Below are positions 16,228 to 25,219 of a stretch of 64,000 bases of DNA, one piece after another. The translations under genes and the position numbers were made by a program. A model generated the notes under the pieces. The model worked only from the letters and a program-made list of their open reading frames with translations. It did no database searches and was not told where the DNA came from. The stretch covers positions 1,612,001 to 1,676,000 of the forward strand of contig NZ_CP060490.1 in the NCBI RefSeq assembly GCF_014334055.1, read 5' to 3'. Position 1 is the first letter of the stretch, and the number at the start of each line of letters is the position of its first letter. Source of the DNA: Oscillibacter hominis. Lineage in GTDB: Bacteria; Bacillota; Clostridia; Oscillospirales; Oscillospiraceae.

Positions 16228-17616
16228 ATGTTCAAGCGCGTTTTGATCGCCAACCGGGGCGAGATCGCCCTGCGGATTCTGCGTGCCTGCCGGGAGATGG
16301 ACATTGAGACGGTGGCGGCGTACTCTCAGGCGGACGCGGATTCCCTCCCCGTCCAGCTTGCCACCGAGGCCGTGTGCATCGGACCGGCCCGGGCATCGGA
16401 GAGCTATCTCAACCAAGACGCCCTGCTGACGGCGGCGATGGGCACCGGTTGCGATGCCGTCCACCCCGGCTACGGCTTTCTCTCCGAGAGTGCCGAATTC
16501 GCCGACCGCTGCAAGGAGGCGGGGCTCACCTTCATCGGCCCCTCCGGTGACTGCATCCGCAGGGCCGGCAGCAAGGCCTCCGCCTGTGCCCTGATGCGCC
16601 GGGCCGGCGTACCCACGGTGCCCGGCTCCGAAGGAGCGGTGGCCGATGCCGAATCGGCCCTGGCCGTGGCGGAGCAGGTGGGATATCCTGTGCTGGTGAA
16701 GGCTTCCGCCGGAGGGGGCGGACGGGGCATCCGCCGCTGTGACAGCCCCGAACAGCTGCCCTCCGCCTTTGATGAGGCCCGGGCAGAGGCACTCTCCTGC
16801 TTTGGCAACGGGGAGATGTACCTGGAAAAGTGCATCGTGAATCCCCGCCATATCGAAGTGCAGATCTTAGCCGACCAGGAGGGCCGCACCATCCACCTCT
16901 ACGACCGGGACTGCTCCGTCCAGCGACGGAACCAAAAGCTGATCGAAGAGGCCCCCGCCCGGTGCCTGACGGCGGAGCTGCGCCGGGAGATGGGCGTGGC
17001 CGCAGTGCGGGCGGCCAGGGCCGTGGGCTATGAAAACGCCGGAACGGTGGAATTTCTTCTGGATGAGGGCAACCGCTTCTACTTCATGGAGATCAACACC
17101 AGGATTCAGGTGGAGCACGGCGTCACTGAGCTGGTCACCGGGATCGACCTGGTGCGCCAGCAGCTTCGCATTGCCGCCGGCCTTCCCCTTCCCTGCACCC
17201 AGGAGGAGGTTCCCCTGCAGGGCCATGCCATCGAGTGCCGCATCAACGCCGAGGACCCTGGCGCGGACTTTCGCCCCTGCCCCGGCAGGGCCGGGTTTGT
17301 CCACTTTCCCGGCGGCTGCGGCGTCCGGGTGGACTCCTGCCTGTACACCGGCTGGTCCCTTCCACCCTACTACGATTCGCTGGCGGCGAAGCTCCTGGTC
17401 CACGCCCCCACGCGCTTAGAGGCCATCCGGCGGATGCGCCGCTGTTTGGAGGAACTCACCATCGAGGGCTTTCCTACCAACGCGGAGCTGTCCCATCTGG
17501 TGCTCTATCACCCGGACTTCCTCCGGGGCACATGCACCACCTCGTTTCTGAACGAGCAGCTTGATGCCCTGCTGTCCTGGGACCGCAGGGCCGGGGAACG
17601 GGAGGAAACGCTATGA
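16228..17616 (+). CDS. accC: Acetyl-CoA carboxylase biotin carboxylase subunit
   Basis: 462 residues of the ATP-grasp type. The N-terminal domain starts FKRVLIANRGEIALRILRAC, the glycine-rich ATP loop is KASAGGGGRGIR, and the catalytic segment is EINTRIQVEHGVTE; biotin carboxylases usually read EMNTRLQVEH at this position, so the change is conservative. It carboxylates the biotin on AccB using bicarbonate and ATP. It overlaps accD by ATGA, so production is coupled. Length is normal for the family (about 450). Confidence 0.94.
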   Translation: MFKRVLIANRGEIALRILRACREMDIETVAAYSQADADSLPVQLATEAVCIGPARASESYLNQDALLTAAMGTGCDAVHPGYGFLSESAEFADRCKEAGLTFIGPSGDCIRRAGSKASACALMRRAGVPTVPGSEGAVADAESALAVAEQVGYPVLVKASAGGGGRGIRRCDSPEQLPSAFDEARAEALSCFGNGEMYLEKCIVNPRHIEVQILADQEGRTIHLYDRDCSVQRRNQKLIEEAPARCLTAELRREMGVAAVRAARAVGYENAGTVEFLLDEGNRFYFMEINTRIQVEHGVTELVTGIDLVRQQLRIAAGLPLPCTQEEVPLQGHAIECRINAEDPGADFRPCPGRAGFVHFPGGCGVRVDSCLYTGWSLPPYYDSLAAKLLVHAPTRLEAIRRMRRCLEELTIEGFPTNAELSHLVLYHPDFLRGTCTTSFLNEQLDALLSWDRRAGEREETL

Positions 17617-18473
17617 ACTCTGTTTTTACCAGGCGCCGCCAAAAGCTTTTGGCCATGAAGGCCCTGCGGGACAGCCACAGCCCCTCCTCTGCGACGGACG
17701 AGCGGGCCTGCCCCCGCTGCGGAGGGCGCTTTTCTCTCCGCCAGCTCTCTGAGTGCCTGTATGTCTGTCCCCAGTGCGGCTACCACCATCCCATCGGCGC
17801 CTATTACCGGCTCAGCATTCTGCTGGACGGCGGATCGTTTCATGAGCTGAACGGGAAGCTCTCCTCCGCCGACCCCCTTGGCTTTCCGGGCTATCGGGAG
17901 AAGTTGGGGGACGCCCGGCGGCGGACCGGGCTCACTGAGGCGGTTGTCACCGCCGTGGGCAGTATCGACGGCCAGCGGGCGGTGTTCGCCGTATTGGACA
18001 GCCGCTTTCTCATGGGCAGCATGAGCGCCGCCGTGGGGGAAAAGGTCACACTGGCCATTGAATACGCGATCCGGGAGAAACTGCCCCTCATCATTTTCTC
18101 CGCCAGCGGCGGGGCCAGGATGCAGGAGGGGATTGTCTCTTTGATGCAGATGGCAAAAACCAGCGCCGCCCTGGCCCGGCTGGACGAAAAGGGAGGGCTC
18201 TTTCTCTCCGTCCTCACCGACCCCACCACCGGCGGCGTCACCGCCAGCTTTGCCTCCTTAGGCGACATCATTCTTGCCGAGCCCGGCGCCCTGATCGGCT
18301 TTGCCGGCCCCCGGGTCATCGAGCAGACCATCGGCCAATCCCTGCCGGAGGGCTTTCAGCGCTCGGAATTTTTGGCCGAGCACGGCTTTGTGGACGCCAT
18401 TGTGGAGCGGAGCGAACTGCGCCGGACACTGAGCCGCCTCCTGTCGCTCCATGGGAGAGGAGGCCGCCCATGA
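17613..18473 (+). CDS. accD: Acetyl-CoA carboxylase carboxyltransferase beta subunit
   Basis: 286 residues. An N-terminal four-cysteine zinc ribbon (CPRCGGRF at about 33, CPQCGYHH at about 52) is followed by the crotonase-fold carboxyltransferase domain with FSASGGARMQEGIVSLMQM and TDPTTGGVTASFA. With AccA it transfers carboxyl from biotin to acetyl-CoA, making malonyl-CoA. Start and stop are ATGA-coupled to accC and accA. Confidence 0.94.
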   Translation: MNSVFTRRRQKLLAMKALRDSHSPSSATDERACPRCGGRFSLRQLSECLYVCPQCGYHHPIGAYYRLSILLDGGSFHELNGKLSSADPLGFPGYREKLGDARRRTGLTEAVVTAVGSIDGQRAVFAVLDSRFLMGSMSAAVGEKVTLAIEYAIREKLPLIIFSASGGARMQEGIVSLMQMAKTSAALARLDEKGGLFLSVLTDPTTGGVTASFASLGDIILAEPGALIGFAGPRVIEQTIGQSLPEGFQRSEFLAEHGFVDAIVERSELRRTLSRLLSLHGRGGRP

Positions 18474-19282
18474 CTCCCCTGACTCCTTCCCAGCGGCTGA
18501 GCCTGGCCCGTTCCCCGGACCGCCCCGGCACGGCCGACTATATCGAGGCCCTGTTCACCGACTTCTTCTTGCAGCGTGGCGACCGGCTGTGCGGCGAGGA
18601 CCCCAGCATCCTGGGCGGCATTGCCCGCTTCCACGGCCGCAGCGTCACGGTCATCGGCACCCGCAAGGGCAGGACGCTGGAGGAAAACTTAAACTGCAAC
18701 TTCGGCATGCCCAGCCCGGAGGGGTATCGCAAGGCGCTGCGGCTGATGCGCCAGGCAGAGAAGTTCGGCCGGCCGGTCCTCACCTTCATCGATACGCCGG
18801 GGGCCTATCCCGGCCTGGAGGCGGAGGCCCGGGGCCAGGGCGAGGCCATTGCCCGGAACCTTTTGGAGATGAGCCGCCTCCGTGTCCCGGTGATCGCCGT
18901 GGTCATCGGCGAGGGAAACAGCGGCGGGGCGTTGGCGCTGGCCGTGGCAAACCGGGTGCTGATGCTGGAAAACGCGGTTTACTCCATCCTTTCACCAGAG
19001 GGATTCGCCTCCATCTTGTGGAAGGACGCCGCCCGGTCCGGCGAGGCCTGCGAGTTGATGAAGCTCACCGCCGCCGATCTGAAGGCCGCCGGCATCGTGG
19101 ACGGCGTGATCCGGGAGCCGGAGGGCGGCGCCCAGGCGGACCCACGGCAGATGATGGAGCGGCTGGACCGCTGCCTTCAGGAGCATTTGGAAGCCCTCTC
19201 AAAAGAGAGCGGCGGCGCCTTGGTCCAAGCGCGCCGCTGGAAGTTCAGACGGATGGGCTCCGTCCGAAAGGAGACGCCATGA
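18470..19282 (+). CDS. accA: Acetyl-CoA carboxylase carboxyltransferase alpha subunit
   Basis: 270 residues, shorter than the E. coli protein (319) but typical of Firmicutes. Conserved carboxyltransferase segments are visible: FGMPSPEGYRKALRLM, FIDTPGAYPGLEAEARGQGE, GEGNSGGALALAVANRVLM and YSILSPEGFASILWKD. It forms the heterotetramer with AccD. It overlaps accD and fabH by ATGA at both ends. Confidence 0.94.
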   Translation: MTPLTPSQRLSLARSPDRPGTADYIEALFTDFFLQRGDRLCGEDPSILGGIARFHGRSVTVIGTRKGRTLEENLNCNFGMPSPEGYRKALRLMRQAEKFGRPVLTFIDTPGAYPGLEAEARGQGEAIARNLLEMSRLRVPVIAVVIGEGNSGGALALAVANRVLMLENAVYSILSPEGFASILWKDAARSGEACELMKLTAADLKAAGIVDGVIREPEGGAQADPRQMMERLDRCLQEHLEALSKESGGALVQARRWKFRRMGSVRKETP

Positions 19283-20226
19283 ATGGAATCAAAATCCGGG
19301 GCACAGGCCGCTGCGTACCGGCCCACATTGTCACCAACCGGGACATGACCGGCCTGGTGGACACGACCGAGGAGTGGATCGCCAGCCGCACCGGCATCCA
19401 GCGCCGCCGCCACCTGACCACGGAGACCCACAGGGACCTCTGCGTGGGAGCGGCCCGACAGGCCATCGAAAACGCCGGAATCTCCCCGGAGGAGATCGGC
19501 GCCTGCATTGTGGCCACGCTGACCGCGGACACCCTGGTGCCCTCCGCCGCCTGCGCGCTGCAGCGGGATCTGGGCCTTCCCAACGACAGCATCTGCTTTG
19601 ACCTGAACGCCGCCTGCACCGGCTTTCTCTTCGCACTGCACACCATGGAGTGCCTGCTGCCCTCCTCGCCCAGAAAGTACGGCTTGGTTTTGGGTGCGGA
19701 GTGCCTGAGCAGGATCACCAACTGGGCTGACCGCTCCACCTGCATCCTCTTCGGCGACGGTGCCGGGGCGGCGGTGGTGGAATCCAACCCCGCCTACGAG
19801 TCTATCCACGCCTGCCTGGGCTGCCACGGCAACGACAAGCTGCTCCACGTGGGCGGTGTGGGCCCGGACAAGGAGCAGTTGATCTCCATGGAGGGGCAGG
19901 GCGTGTTCAAATTTGCCGTGGAGGCAGTGCCCTACTGCATGGACGCGGTGCTTTCCCACACCGGCAGGCGTATGGAGGACGTGGACTTTTTTGTGTTCCA
20001 CCAGGCAAACGCCCGCATCATCGACTTGGTGGTGCGCAGGTACCGCATCCCCCCGGAAAAGTACTACAAAAACATCAGCGAATACGGCAATACATCCGCG
20101 GCCAGCATCCCCCTTGTCATCAGCGAGCTGTGGGACCTGGGCAAGGTCCGCCCCGGAAGCCGGGTGCTGGTGGTGGGCTTTGGCGGCGGCCTCACCTGGG
20201 GCGGCGCAATGGTGGAGTTTGCCTGA
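19279..20226 (+). CDS. fabH: 3-oxoacyl-ACP synthase III
   Basis: 315 residues. The catalytic triad is visible: Cys in LNAACTGFLFAL (about 112), His in FHQANARI, and Asn in NISEYGNTSAAS. It condenses acetyl-CoA (or branched starters) with malonyl-ACP to begin chain elongation. Its ATG overlaps the accA stop (ATGA). The frame also stays open far upstream through accA, but that extension is only a shadow. It is followed by a 45-base gap with a hairpin before fabK. Confidence 0.94.
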   Translation: MNGIKIRGTGRCVPAHIVTNRDMTGLVDTTEEWIASRTGIQRRRHLTTETHRDLCVGAARQAIENAGISPEEIGACIVATLTADTLVPSAACALQRDLGLPNDSICFDLNAACTGFLFALHTMECLLPSSPRKYGLVLGAECLSRITNWADRSTCILFGDGAGAAVVESNPAYESIHACLGCHGNDKLLHVGGVGPDKEQLISMEGQGVFKFAVEAVPYCMDAVLSHTGRRMEDVDFFVFHQANARIIDLVVRRYRIPPEKYYKNISEYGNTSAASIPLVISELWDLGKVRPGSRVLVVGFGGGLTWGGAMVEFA

Positions 20227-20241
20227 ACAAATAAGGAAAGG

Positions 20242-20260
20242 GCTTCCCGCCGCGGGAAGC
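20242..20260 (+). promoter_or_regulatory. Hairpin in the fabH-fabK gap
   Basis: GCTTCCCGC-C-GCGGGAAGC is a perfect odd palindrome. It lies between an AAGGAAAGGG purine tract (20233-20242) and the fabK ATG, with no T-run. Folding would bring the purine tract near the start codon, so it may affect fabK translation or act as an mRNA processing or stability element. Confidence 0.4.
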
Positions 20261-20271
20261 ATTGGAACAAT

Positions 20272-21204
20272 ATGTTGCTGAATGAACTGCTGGGGACGGA
20301 GTTCCCCTTCATCCAGGGCGGCATGGCCAACATCGCCACCGGTGAGTTTGCCGCCGCCGTGTCCAACGCCGGGGCATTGGGCATGATTGCCACCGGCGGC
20401 TGGGACGGCGAACGGGTCCGCCGGGAAATCCGTCATGCCCGGGAGCTGACCGGCAAGCCCTTCGGTGTCAATTTGATGCTGATGAGCCCTTACGTGGAGG
20501 ACATCGCCCGCATCCTCATCGAGGAGCAGGTGCAGGTGGTCACCACCGGAGCCGGCAATCCCGGCAAATACATCCCCGCCTGGAAGGAGGCGGGCATCAA
20601 GGTGCTGCCGGTGGTGGCCGCGGCAGTGCTGGCCAGGCGGCTGGAGCGCTACGGCGTGGACGCCTTCATCGCCGAGGGATGCGAATCCGGCGGCCACATC
20701 GGCGAGATGAACACCATGGCCCTGGTCCCCCAGGTGGTGGACGCGGTGGGCGTGCCGGTGGTGGCCGCTGGCGGCATTGCCGACGGCCGCCAGCTCACCG
20801 CTGCCTTTGCCCTTGGCGCCTGCGGCGTCCAGATGGGCACCTGTCTGTTAGTCAGCAAAGAGTGCCCCATCCACCCCAATTACAAGCAGGCGCTCTTAGA
20901 CGCCAAGGACAGCGACACCCTGGTCACCGGCCGCTCCAGCGGAGCGCCCGTCCGGGTGCTGAAGAACAAAATGGCCAGGGCCTACCTCAGGATGGAGCGG
21001 GAAAACCTGCCCCTTGAGAAGCTGGAACAACTGACCCTTGGCTCTTTGCGCCGTGCCGTGCAGGAGGGTGACGTAGACGGCGGCAGCCTGATGGCCGGCC
21101 AGGTGGCGGGCATGCTCCACGAGATCCGCCCCCTGCGCCGGATTTTTGAGGAGTTATACAGCGGCTACCAAGCCCGCCTGGATGAGTTGGTGGCACAGCG
21201 ATGA
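20272..21204 (+). CDS. fabK: Enoyl-ACP reductase II (FabK-type)
   Basis: 310 residues. An FMN-binding TIM barrel of the 2-nitropropane-dioxygenase/FabK family: FIQGGMANIATGEFAAAVSNAG at the N-terminus, TTGAGNPGKYIPAWKE, EGCESGGHIGEMNTMALVPQV and AAGGIADGRQLTAAFALGACGVQMGT. It reduces trans-2-enoyl-ACP in the last step of each elongation cycle and takes the place of FabI. It overlaps fabD by ATGA. The local ribosome site is weak (TTGGAAC), with a hairpin just upstream. Confidence 0.92.
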   Translation: MLLNELLGTEFPFIQGGMANIATGEFAAAVSNAGALGMIATGGWDGERVRREIRHARELTGKPFGVNLMLMSPYVEDIARILIEEQVQVVTTGAGNPGKYIPAWKEAGIKVLPVVAAAVLARRLERYGVDAFIAEGCESGGHIGEMNTMALVPQVVDAVGVPVVAAGGIADGRQLTAAFALGACGVQMGTCLLVSKECPIHPNYKQALLDAKDSDTLVTGRSSGAPVRVLKNKMARAYLRMERENLPLEKLEQLTLGSLRRAVQEGDVDGGSLMAGQVAGMLHEIRPLRRIFEELYSGYQARLDELVAQR

Positions 21205-22136
21205 AGCTTGGGTTTTTATACGCCGGCCAGGGCGTCCAGCACGTCGGCATGGGGGCGGACCTCTATGCGCTCCACCCGGAGTTCCGGGCCGTCATCGACG
21301 CGGCCCGCCCGGGCTTTGATCTCAAAGCCGTTTGCTTTGAGGGCCCTCAGGAACTTTTGGACCAGACCCAGTACACCCAGCCCTGCATGGTGGCTTTTGC
21401 CGCCGGGCTCACAGCCGTCCTGCGCCGTCTTGGCATAACGCCCTCCGTGACCGCCGGGCTCTCCCTTGGGGAATACTCCGCCCTCCACGCCGCCGGTGTC
21501 CTGGACGCCCAGACCGCCGTCTCCACCGCCGCCTTCCGGGGAAGGGCCATGGCCGACGCCGCTCAGGGGTTGGAGTGCGCCATGGTGGCGGTGCTGGGGC
21601 TGGACCGTTCCGGCGTGCTGGAGGCCTGTGCCCAAGCGAATTCGCTTGGTGTGGCCGAGGCCTGCAACTTCAACTGTCCCGGCCAGATCGTCATCAGCGG
21701 CGAGGCAGCCGCCGTGGCCCGGGCTGCGGAGCTGTGCAGGGAAAAGGGCGCCAGGCGCTGCCTTCCCCTGAAGGTCAGCGGGCCGTTCCACACCTCGCTG
21801 CTGCGCAGCGCGGGAGACGCCCTGCACTCCTATTTTGAGCATGTCCCGTTTGCACCGCCCGCCATCCCCGTGCTCTTCAACTGTCTGGGACAGGAGATGG
21901 GGCCCGGGGATTCCATCCCTGACCTTCTGGAGCGGCAGGTGCAAAGCCCGGTCTGCCTGGAGGACTGCATCCGCCGCATGGCCCGGATGGAGGTGGACGC
22001 CGTGGTGGAGATCGGCCCCGGCAAGACGCTGGCCGGATTTGTCCGCAAGACCGTGCCCGGCCTGCCCTGCTTCAGCGTGGAGACCGAGGAGGATGTGCTG
22101 GCCCTGCCGAAACAGTTGAAAGGAGTGAGCCGATGA
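21201..22136 (+). CDS. fabD: Malonyl-CoA:ACP transacylase
   Basis: 311 residues. FLYAGQGVQHVGMGADLY at the N-terminus, the nucleophile serine in GLSLGEYSALHAAG (GxSxG), the Arg region AFRGRAMADAA, and the catalytic His in SGPFHTSLL. It loads malonyl units onto ACP. It is ATGA-coupled to both fabK and fabG. Malonyl-transferases usually read GQG at the N-terminal oxyanion loop, as here. Confidence 0.93.
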   Translation: MKLGFLYAGQGVQHVGMGADLYALHPEFRAVIDAARPGFDLKAVCFEGPQELLDQTQYTQPCMVAFAAGLTAVLRRLGITPSVTAGLSLGEYSALHAAGVLDAQTAVSTAAFRGRAMADAAQGLECAMVAVLGLDRSGVLEACAQANSLGVAEACNFNCPGQIVISGEAAAVARAAELCREKGARRCLPLKVSGPFHTSLLRSAGDALHSYFEHVPFAPPAIPVLFNCLGQEMGPGDSIPDLLERQVQSPVCLEDCIRRMARMEVDAVVEIGPGKTLAGFVRKTVPGLPCFSVETEEDVLALPKQLKGVSR

Positions 22137-22876
22137 GTTTTGCCAATCAAACCGCCGTCGTCACCGGCGGAAGCCGGGGCATCGGCCGGGCGGTCTGCTT
22201 AACGCTGGCCCGGGGCGGCGCCAACATCATTTTTTCCTACGCCGGGAACACTGCCGCCGCAGAGGAGACTGTTTCCGCCGTCCGCAGCCTGGGCGCCGCC
22301 TGCGCTGCCGTGCGGGGAGACGTGTCCCAAAGCGGCTGCGTCAAAGAGTTAGTGGACACCGCCATGGAGGCCTTCGGCCGCATCGACATCCTGGTCAACA
22401 ACGCCGGCATCACCCGGGACGGGCTGCTGATGACCATGAAGGAGCCTGATTTTGACGCGGTGGTGGACACCAATCTCCGGGGGACGTTTCTCACCATGAA
22501 GGCTGTCTCCCGCATCATGCTGCGCCAGCGCTCCGGCCGCATTGTCAATGTGAGCTCCGTGGTGGGCCTCCATGGCAACGCGGGACAGGTCAACTATGCC
22601 GCCAGCAAGGCCGGCATCCTCGGCATGACCAAATCCGCCGCCAAGGAGCTTGCTTCCCGGGGAATCACCGTCAATGCGGTGGCGCCGGGCTTCATTGAAA
22701 CGGACATGACCGCCGAACTGCCGGAGGAGGCAAAATCCGCCCTGGTGCGCTCCATCCCCATGGGTACACTGGGCAGGGCGGAGGACGTGGCCGCCGCCGT
22801 GGCCTTCCTGTCCGGCAGCGAGGCCGGTTACATCACCGGACAGGTGTTGGGCATCGACGGCGGCATGGGTATGTAA
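22133..22876 (+). CDS. fabG: 3-oxoacyl-ACP reductase
   Basis: 247 residues, a short-chain dehydrogenase: cofactor loop TGGSRGIGRA (about 12-21), NNAG, the catalytic Ser in NVSSVVGLHGN, YxxxK as YAASK, and the C-terminal GQVLGIDGGMGM typical of FabG. It uses NADPH to reduce 3-oxoacyl-ACP. It overlaps fabD by ATGA and is followed 11 bases later by fabF with an AAAGGAGG site. Confidence 0.94.
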   Translation: MSFANQTAVVTGGSRGIGRAVCLTLARGGANIIFSYAGNTAAAEETVSAVRSLGAACAAVRGDVSQSGCVKELVDTAMEAFGRIDILVNNAGITRDGLLMTMKEPDFDAVVDTNLRGTFLTMKAVSRIMLRQRSGRIVNVSSVVGLHGNAGQVNYAASKAGILGMTKSAAKELASRGITVNAVAPGFIETDMTAELPEEAKSALVRSIPMGTLGRAEDVAAAVAFLSGSEAGYITGQVLGIDGGMGM

Positions 22877-22887
22877 AGGAGGTACGA

Positions 22888-24129
22888 ATGGAGAAACGAC
22901 GAGTTGTCATCACCGGAATCGGCGCCATCACCCCCATCGGCCACAGCGCGCCGGAGAGCTGGAGCGCGGTCTGCCGCGGGATCTGCGGGATCGGCCCGAT
23001 CACGGCCTACGACCCCTCCGGCCAGAAGGTCAAGCTGGCGGCGGAGGTGAAGGACTACCGGGCGGAGGACTTTTTGGACAAGAAGGAAGCAAAGCATATG
23101 GAGCGCTTCACCCAGTTTGCGCTGATCGCCGCCCGGGAGGCCCTCTCCGACAGCGGCCTGGCCATTGAGCGGGAAGACGCGGAGCGCTGCGGAGTCATCC
23201 TCTCCAGCGGCATCGGTTCCCTCTCCAACACGGAGCGGGAGCACGACCGGGGCACAGAGCGGGGCTTTGACAAGGTCTCCCCCTTCTACATCCCCTCCAC
23301 CATCTGCAACATGGCCGCCGGGCAGGTGGCCATTGACGCCGGGTTCCGGGGCATGTGCTCCTGCCCGGTGACGGCTTGTGCCGGCGGCACCTATGCCGTG
23401 GGCGACGCCTTCCACTACATCCGGAACGGCTATGCGGAAGTCATGCTCTGCGGCGGTACGGAGGCCTCCATCACGCCCTTGGCGGTGGGCGGCTTTACCT
23501 CCATGAAGGCCCTCTGCACCAGCGAAGACCCCGCCCGGGCCTCCATCCCCTTTGACGCCCAGCGCAGCGGCTTCGTGTTGGGCGAGGGCGCGGGCGTGCT
23601 GGTGCTGGAAGAGCTGGACCACGCCCTGGCGCGAAACGCCAGGCCCTACGCGGAGGTGGTGGGCTACGGCGCCACCTGCGACGCCTACCACATCACGGCG
23701 CCCCGGCCCGACGGCAGCGGCGGCGCAAAAGCCATGGCCATGGCCCTTGCGGACGGCGGCGCCGCGCCGGAGGACGTGGACTACATCAATGCCCACGGCA
23801 CCTCCACGCCCTTAAACGACGCCTGCGAAACCGCGGCCATCCGCTCCGTCTTCGGCGCCTGGGCCCGGCGCCTTGCCGTCAGCTCCACCAAGTCCATGAC
23901 CGGCCACATGTTGGGCGCCGCCGGCGCGGTGGAGGCCATCTTCTCCGCCCTGGCGCTGCGCGACGGCTTTTTGCCCGCCACCATTCACTACGCCGTGCCC
24001 GACCCGGATTGCGATCTGGACGTGGTGCCCAACGAGGGCAGACGGGCTGCGCTGCGCTGCGCCCTGTCCAACTCCCTTGGGTTCGGCGGACACAACGGCA
24101 GCATTTTGCTGCGGAACTGGGAGGGATGA
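22888..24129 (+). CDS. fabF: 3-oxoacyl-ACP synthase II
   Basis: 413 residues. Cys-His-His catalysis: Cys in VTACAGGTYAVGDA, His in NAHGTSTPLND, and Lys/His in STKSMTGHMLGAAGAVE. The N-terminus reads RRVVITGIGAITPIG. It elongates acyl-ACP with malonyl-ACP. The usual TACATG of FabF is TACAGG here. The ATG follows AAAGGAGG. fabZ begins 1 base after its stop. Confidence 0.94.
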   Translation: MEKRRVVITGIGAITPIGHSAPESWSAVCRGICGIGPITAYDPSGQKVKLAAEVKDYRAEDFLDKKEAKHMERFTQFALIAAREALSDSGLAIEREDAERCGVILSSGIGSLSNTEREHDRGTERGFDKVSPFYIPSTICNMAAGQVAIDAGFRGMCSCPVTACAGGTYAVGDAFHYIRNGYAEVMLCGGTEASITPLAVGGFTSMKALCTSEDPARASIPFDAQRSGFVLGEGAGVLVLEELDHALARNARPYAEVVGYGATCDAYHITAPRPDGSGGAKAMAMALADGGAAPEDVDYINAHGTSTPLNDACETAAIRSVFGAWARRLAVSSTKSMTGHMLGAAGAVEAIFSALALRDGFLPATIHYAVPDPDCDLDVVPNEGRRAALRCALSNSLGFGGHNGSILLRNWEG

Positions 24130-24130
24130 C

Positions 24131-24586
24131 ATGCAGCTCAATTCCAATGAGATCGCGGAGATCCTGCCCCACCGCTACCCCTTCGCCCTGGTGGACCGCA
24201 TCACCGACGGTGAGCCCGGCCGGTGGGCAAAGGGCATCAAGTGCGTCAGCGCGGGAGAGCCGGTATTCTGCGGCCACTTTCCCCAGGAGCACGTGATGCC
24301 CGGCGTGCTGATCGTGGAGGCCATGGCCCAGGTGGGGGCGGTGGCCATTTTGTCCGCGCCGGAAAACCGGGGCAGGACCGCCTATTTCGGCGGCATCAAA
24401 AACGCCCGGTTCAAGGCCAAGGTAACGCCCGGGGACGTGCTGGAGCTGGAGTGCGTTCTCACAGCGCAGCGCGGCCCGGTGGGCATCGGCTCCGCCAAAG
24501 CCAGCGTAAACGGGACCGTGGTGGCCACGGCGGAGATGACCTTTGCCATAGGCCCAAATGGGCTTGCCGTTTCGCCTGAGACTTGA
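24131..24586 (+). CDS. fabZ: 3-hydroxyacyl-ACP dehydratase
   Basis: 151 residues with a hot-dog fold. The substrate motif is LPHRYPFALVDRI, the catalytic His lies in CGHFPQEHVMPG and the catalytic Glu in LIVEAMAQVGA. It dehydrates 3-hydroxyacyl-ACP. The start is the ATG that almost abuts the fabF stop, with GGGAGGGATGAC upstream providing the ribosome site inside the end of fabF. It is the last enzyme gene of the operon. Confidence 0.94.
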   Translation: MQLNSNEIAEILPHRYPFALVDRITDGEPGRWAKGIKCVSAGEPVFCGHFPQEHVMPGVLIVEAMAQVGAVAILSAPENRGRTAYFGGIKNARFKAKVTPGDVLELECVLTAQRGPVGIGSAKASVNGTVVATAEMTFAIGPNGLAVSPET

Positions 24587-24625
24587 TATACTGAGATGTA
24601 TCATTCACAAAAGGGGACGGTCTCT

Positions 24626-25078
24626 TTGTTAAAACAGTCGTTTTTTGAAGTGTTCACGAAATTTAAGCTGCATTTTTATCAGGAGATTTTTCAGCGCTTC
24701 CAGGACCGGGAAGCCAGCCTCACTACGGTGGAGACCTTCTGCATGGAGACCATCCAGGCGTTGGGTGCGCCCACTGTCAACGAGTTCGCCGCCTTTATGC
24801 GCATCTCCTCACCCAACGCGGCCTATAAGGTGAACAGCCTGATCCGCAAGGGCTATCTCCGCAAGCGCCAGTCCCCGGAGGACCGCCGGGAATATCACCT
24901 GGAGGTCACGCAGAAATATACGGACTACTACAACATCAGCACCTCCTATCTGACTTTGGTCATGGACCGCATCACCAGCCGCTTTTCCCAGGAGGAGTGC
25001 GCGCAGCTGGACAGGATCCTTCAGATCATCAGCCGCGAACTGATGCCGGAGGTGGAACTCCCCCAAAAGGGCAGTTGA
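24626..25078 (+). CDS. MarR family regulator, FabT-like, last gene of the fab operon
   Basis: 150 residues. A winged helix-turn-helix: VNEFAAFMRISSPNAAYKVN as the HTH, LIRKGYLRKRQSPEDRREYHLEV as the wing, and a long C-terminal dimer helix. TTG 24626 is chosen because AAGGGG lies 9 bases upstream and LKQSFFEVF starts a normal MarR N-terminus; the ATG at 24596 is the alternative without a clear site. In streptococci the FabT repressor sits in the fab locus and senses acyl-ACP. The position here at the 3' end suggests feedback on the same operon, probably through the dyad near 15475-15496 (inference). Confidence 0.78.
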   Translation: MLKQSFFEVFTKFKLHFYQEIFQRFQDREASLTTVETFCMETIQALGAPTVNEFAAFMRISSPNAAYKVNSLIRKGYLRKRQSPEDRREYHLEVTQKYTDYYNISTSYLTLVMDRITSRFSQEECAQLDRILQIISRELMPEVELPQKGS

Positions 25079-25102
25079 TTGGCAGGAGCAAAACAGCGCT
25101 GG

Positions 25103-25138
25103 ATTCTCTCCCGGAACCACCGGGAGAGAATTTTTTTC
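25103..25138 (+). terminator. Rho-independent terminator of the fatty-acid operon
   Basis: ATTCTCTCCCGG (25103-25114) pairs with CCGGGAGAGAAT (12-bp perfect stem, 5-base loop) followed by TTTTTTTC. Confidence 0.94.
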
Positions 25139-25219
25139 ATCCGCGGCGGACAGCGTTTCCCTTCCCAATTCATAATCGAGGCATGAAGCGCATAATTCTC
25201 CTACGAGGAGGGATCTCAC

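Noticed and set aside
18451..19278. Long in-frame extension upstream of fabH
   Set aside because: This frame lies inside accA in another register; fabH homology and the ATGA overlap place the start at 19279.
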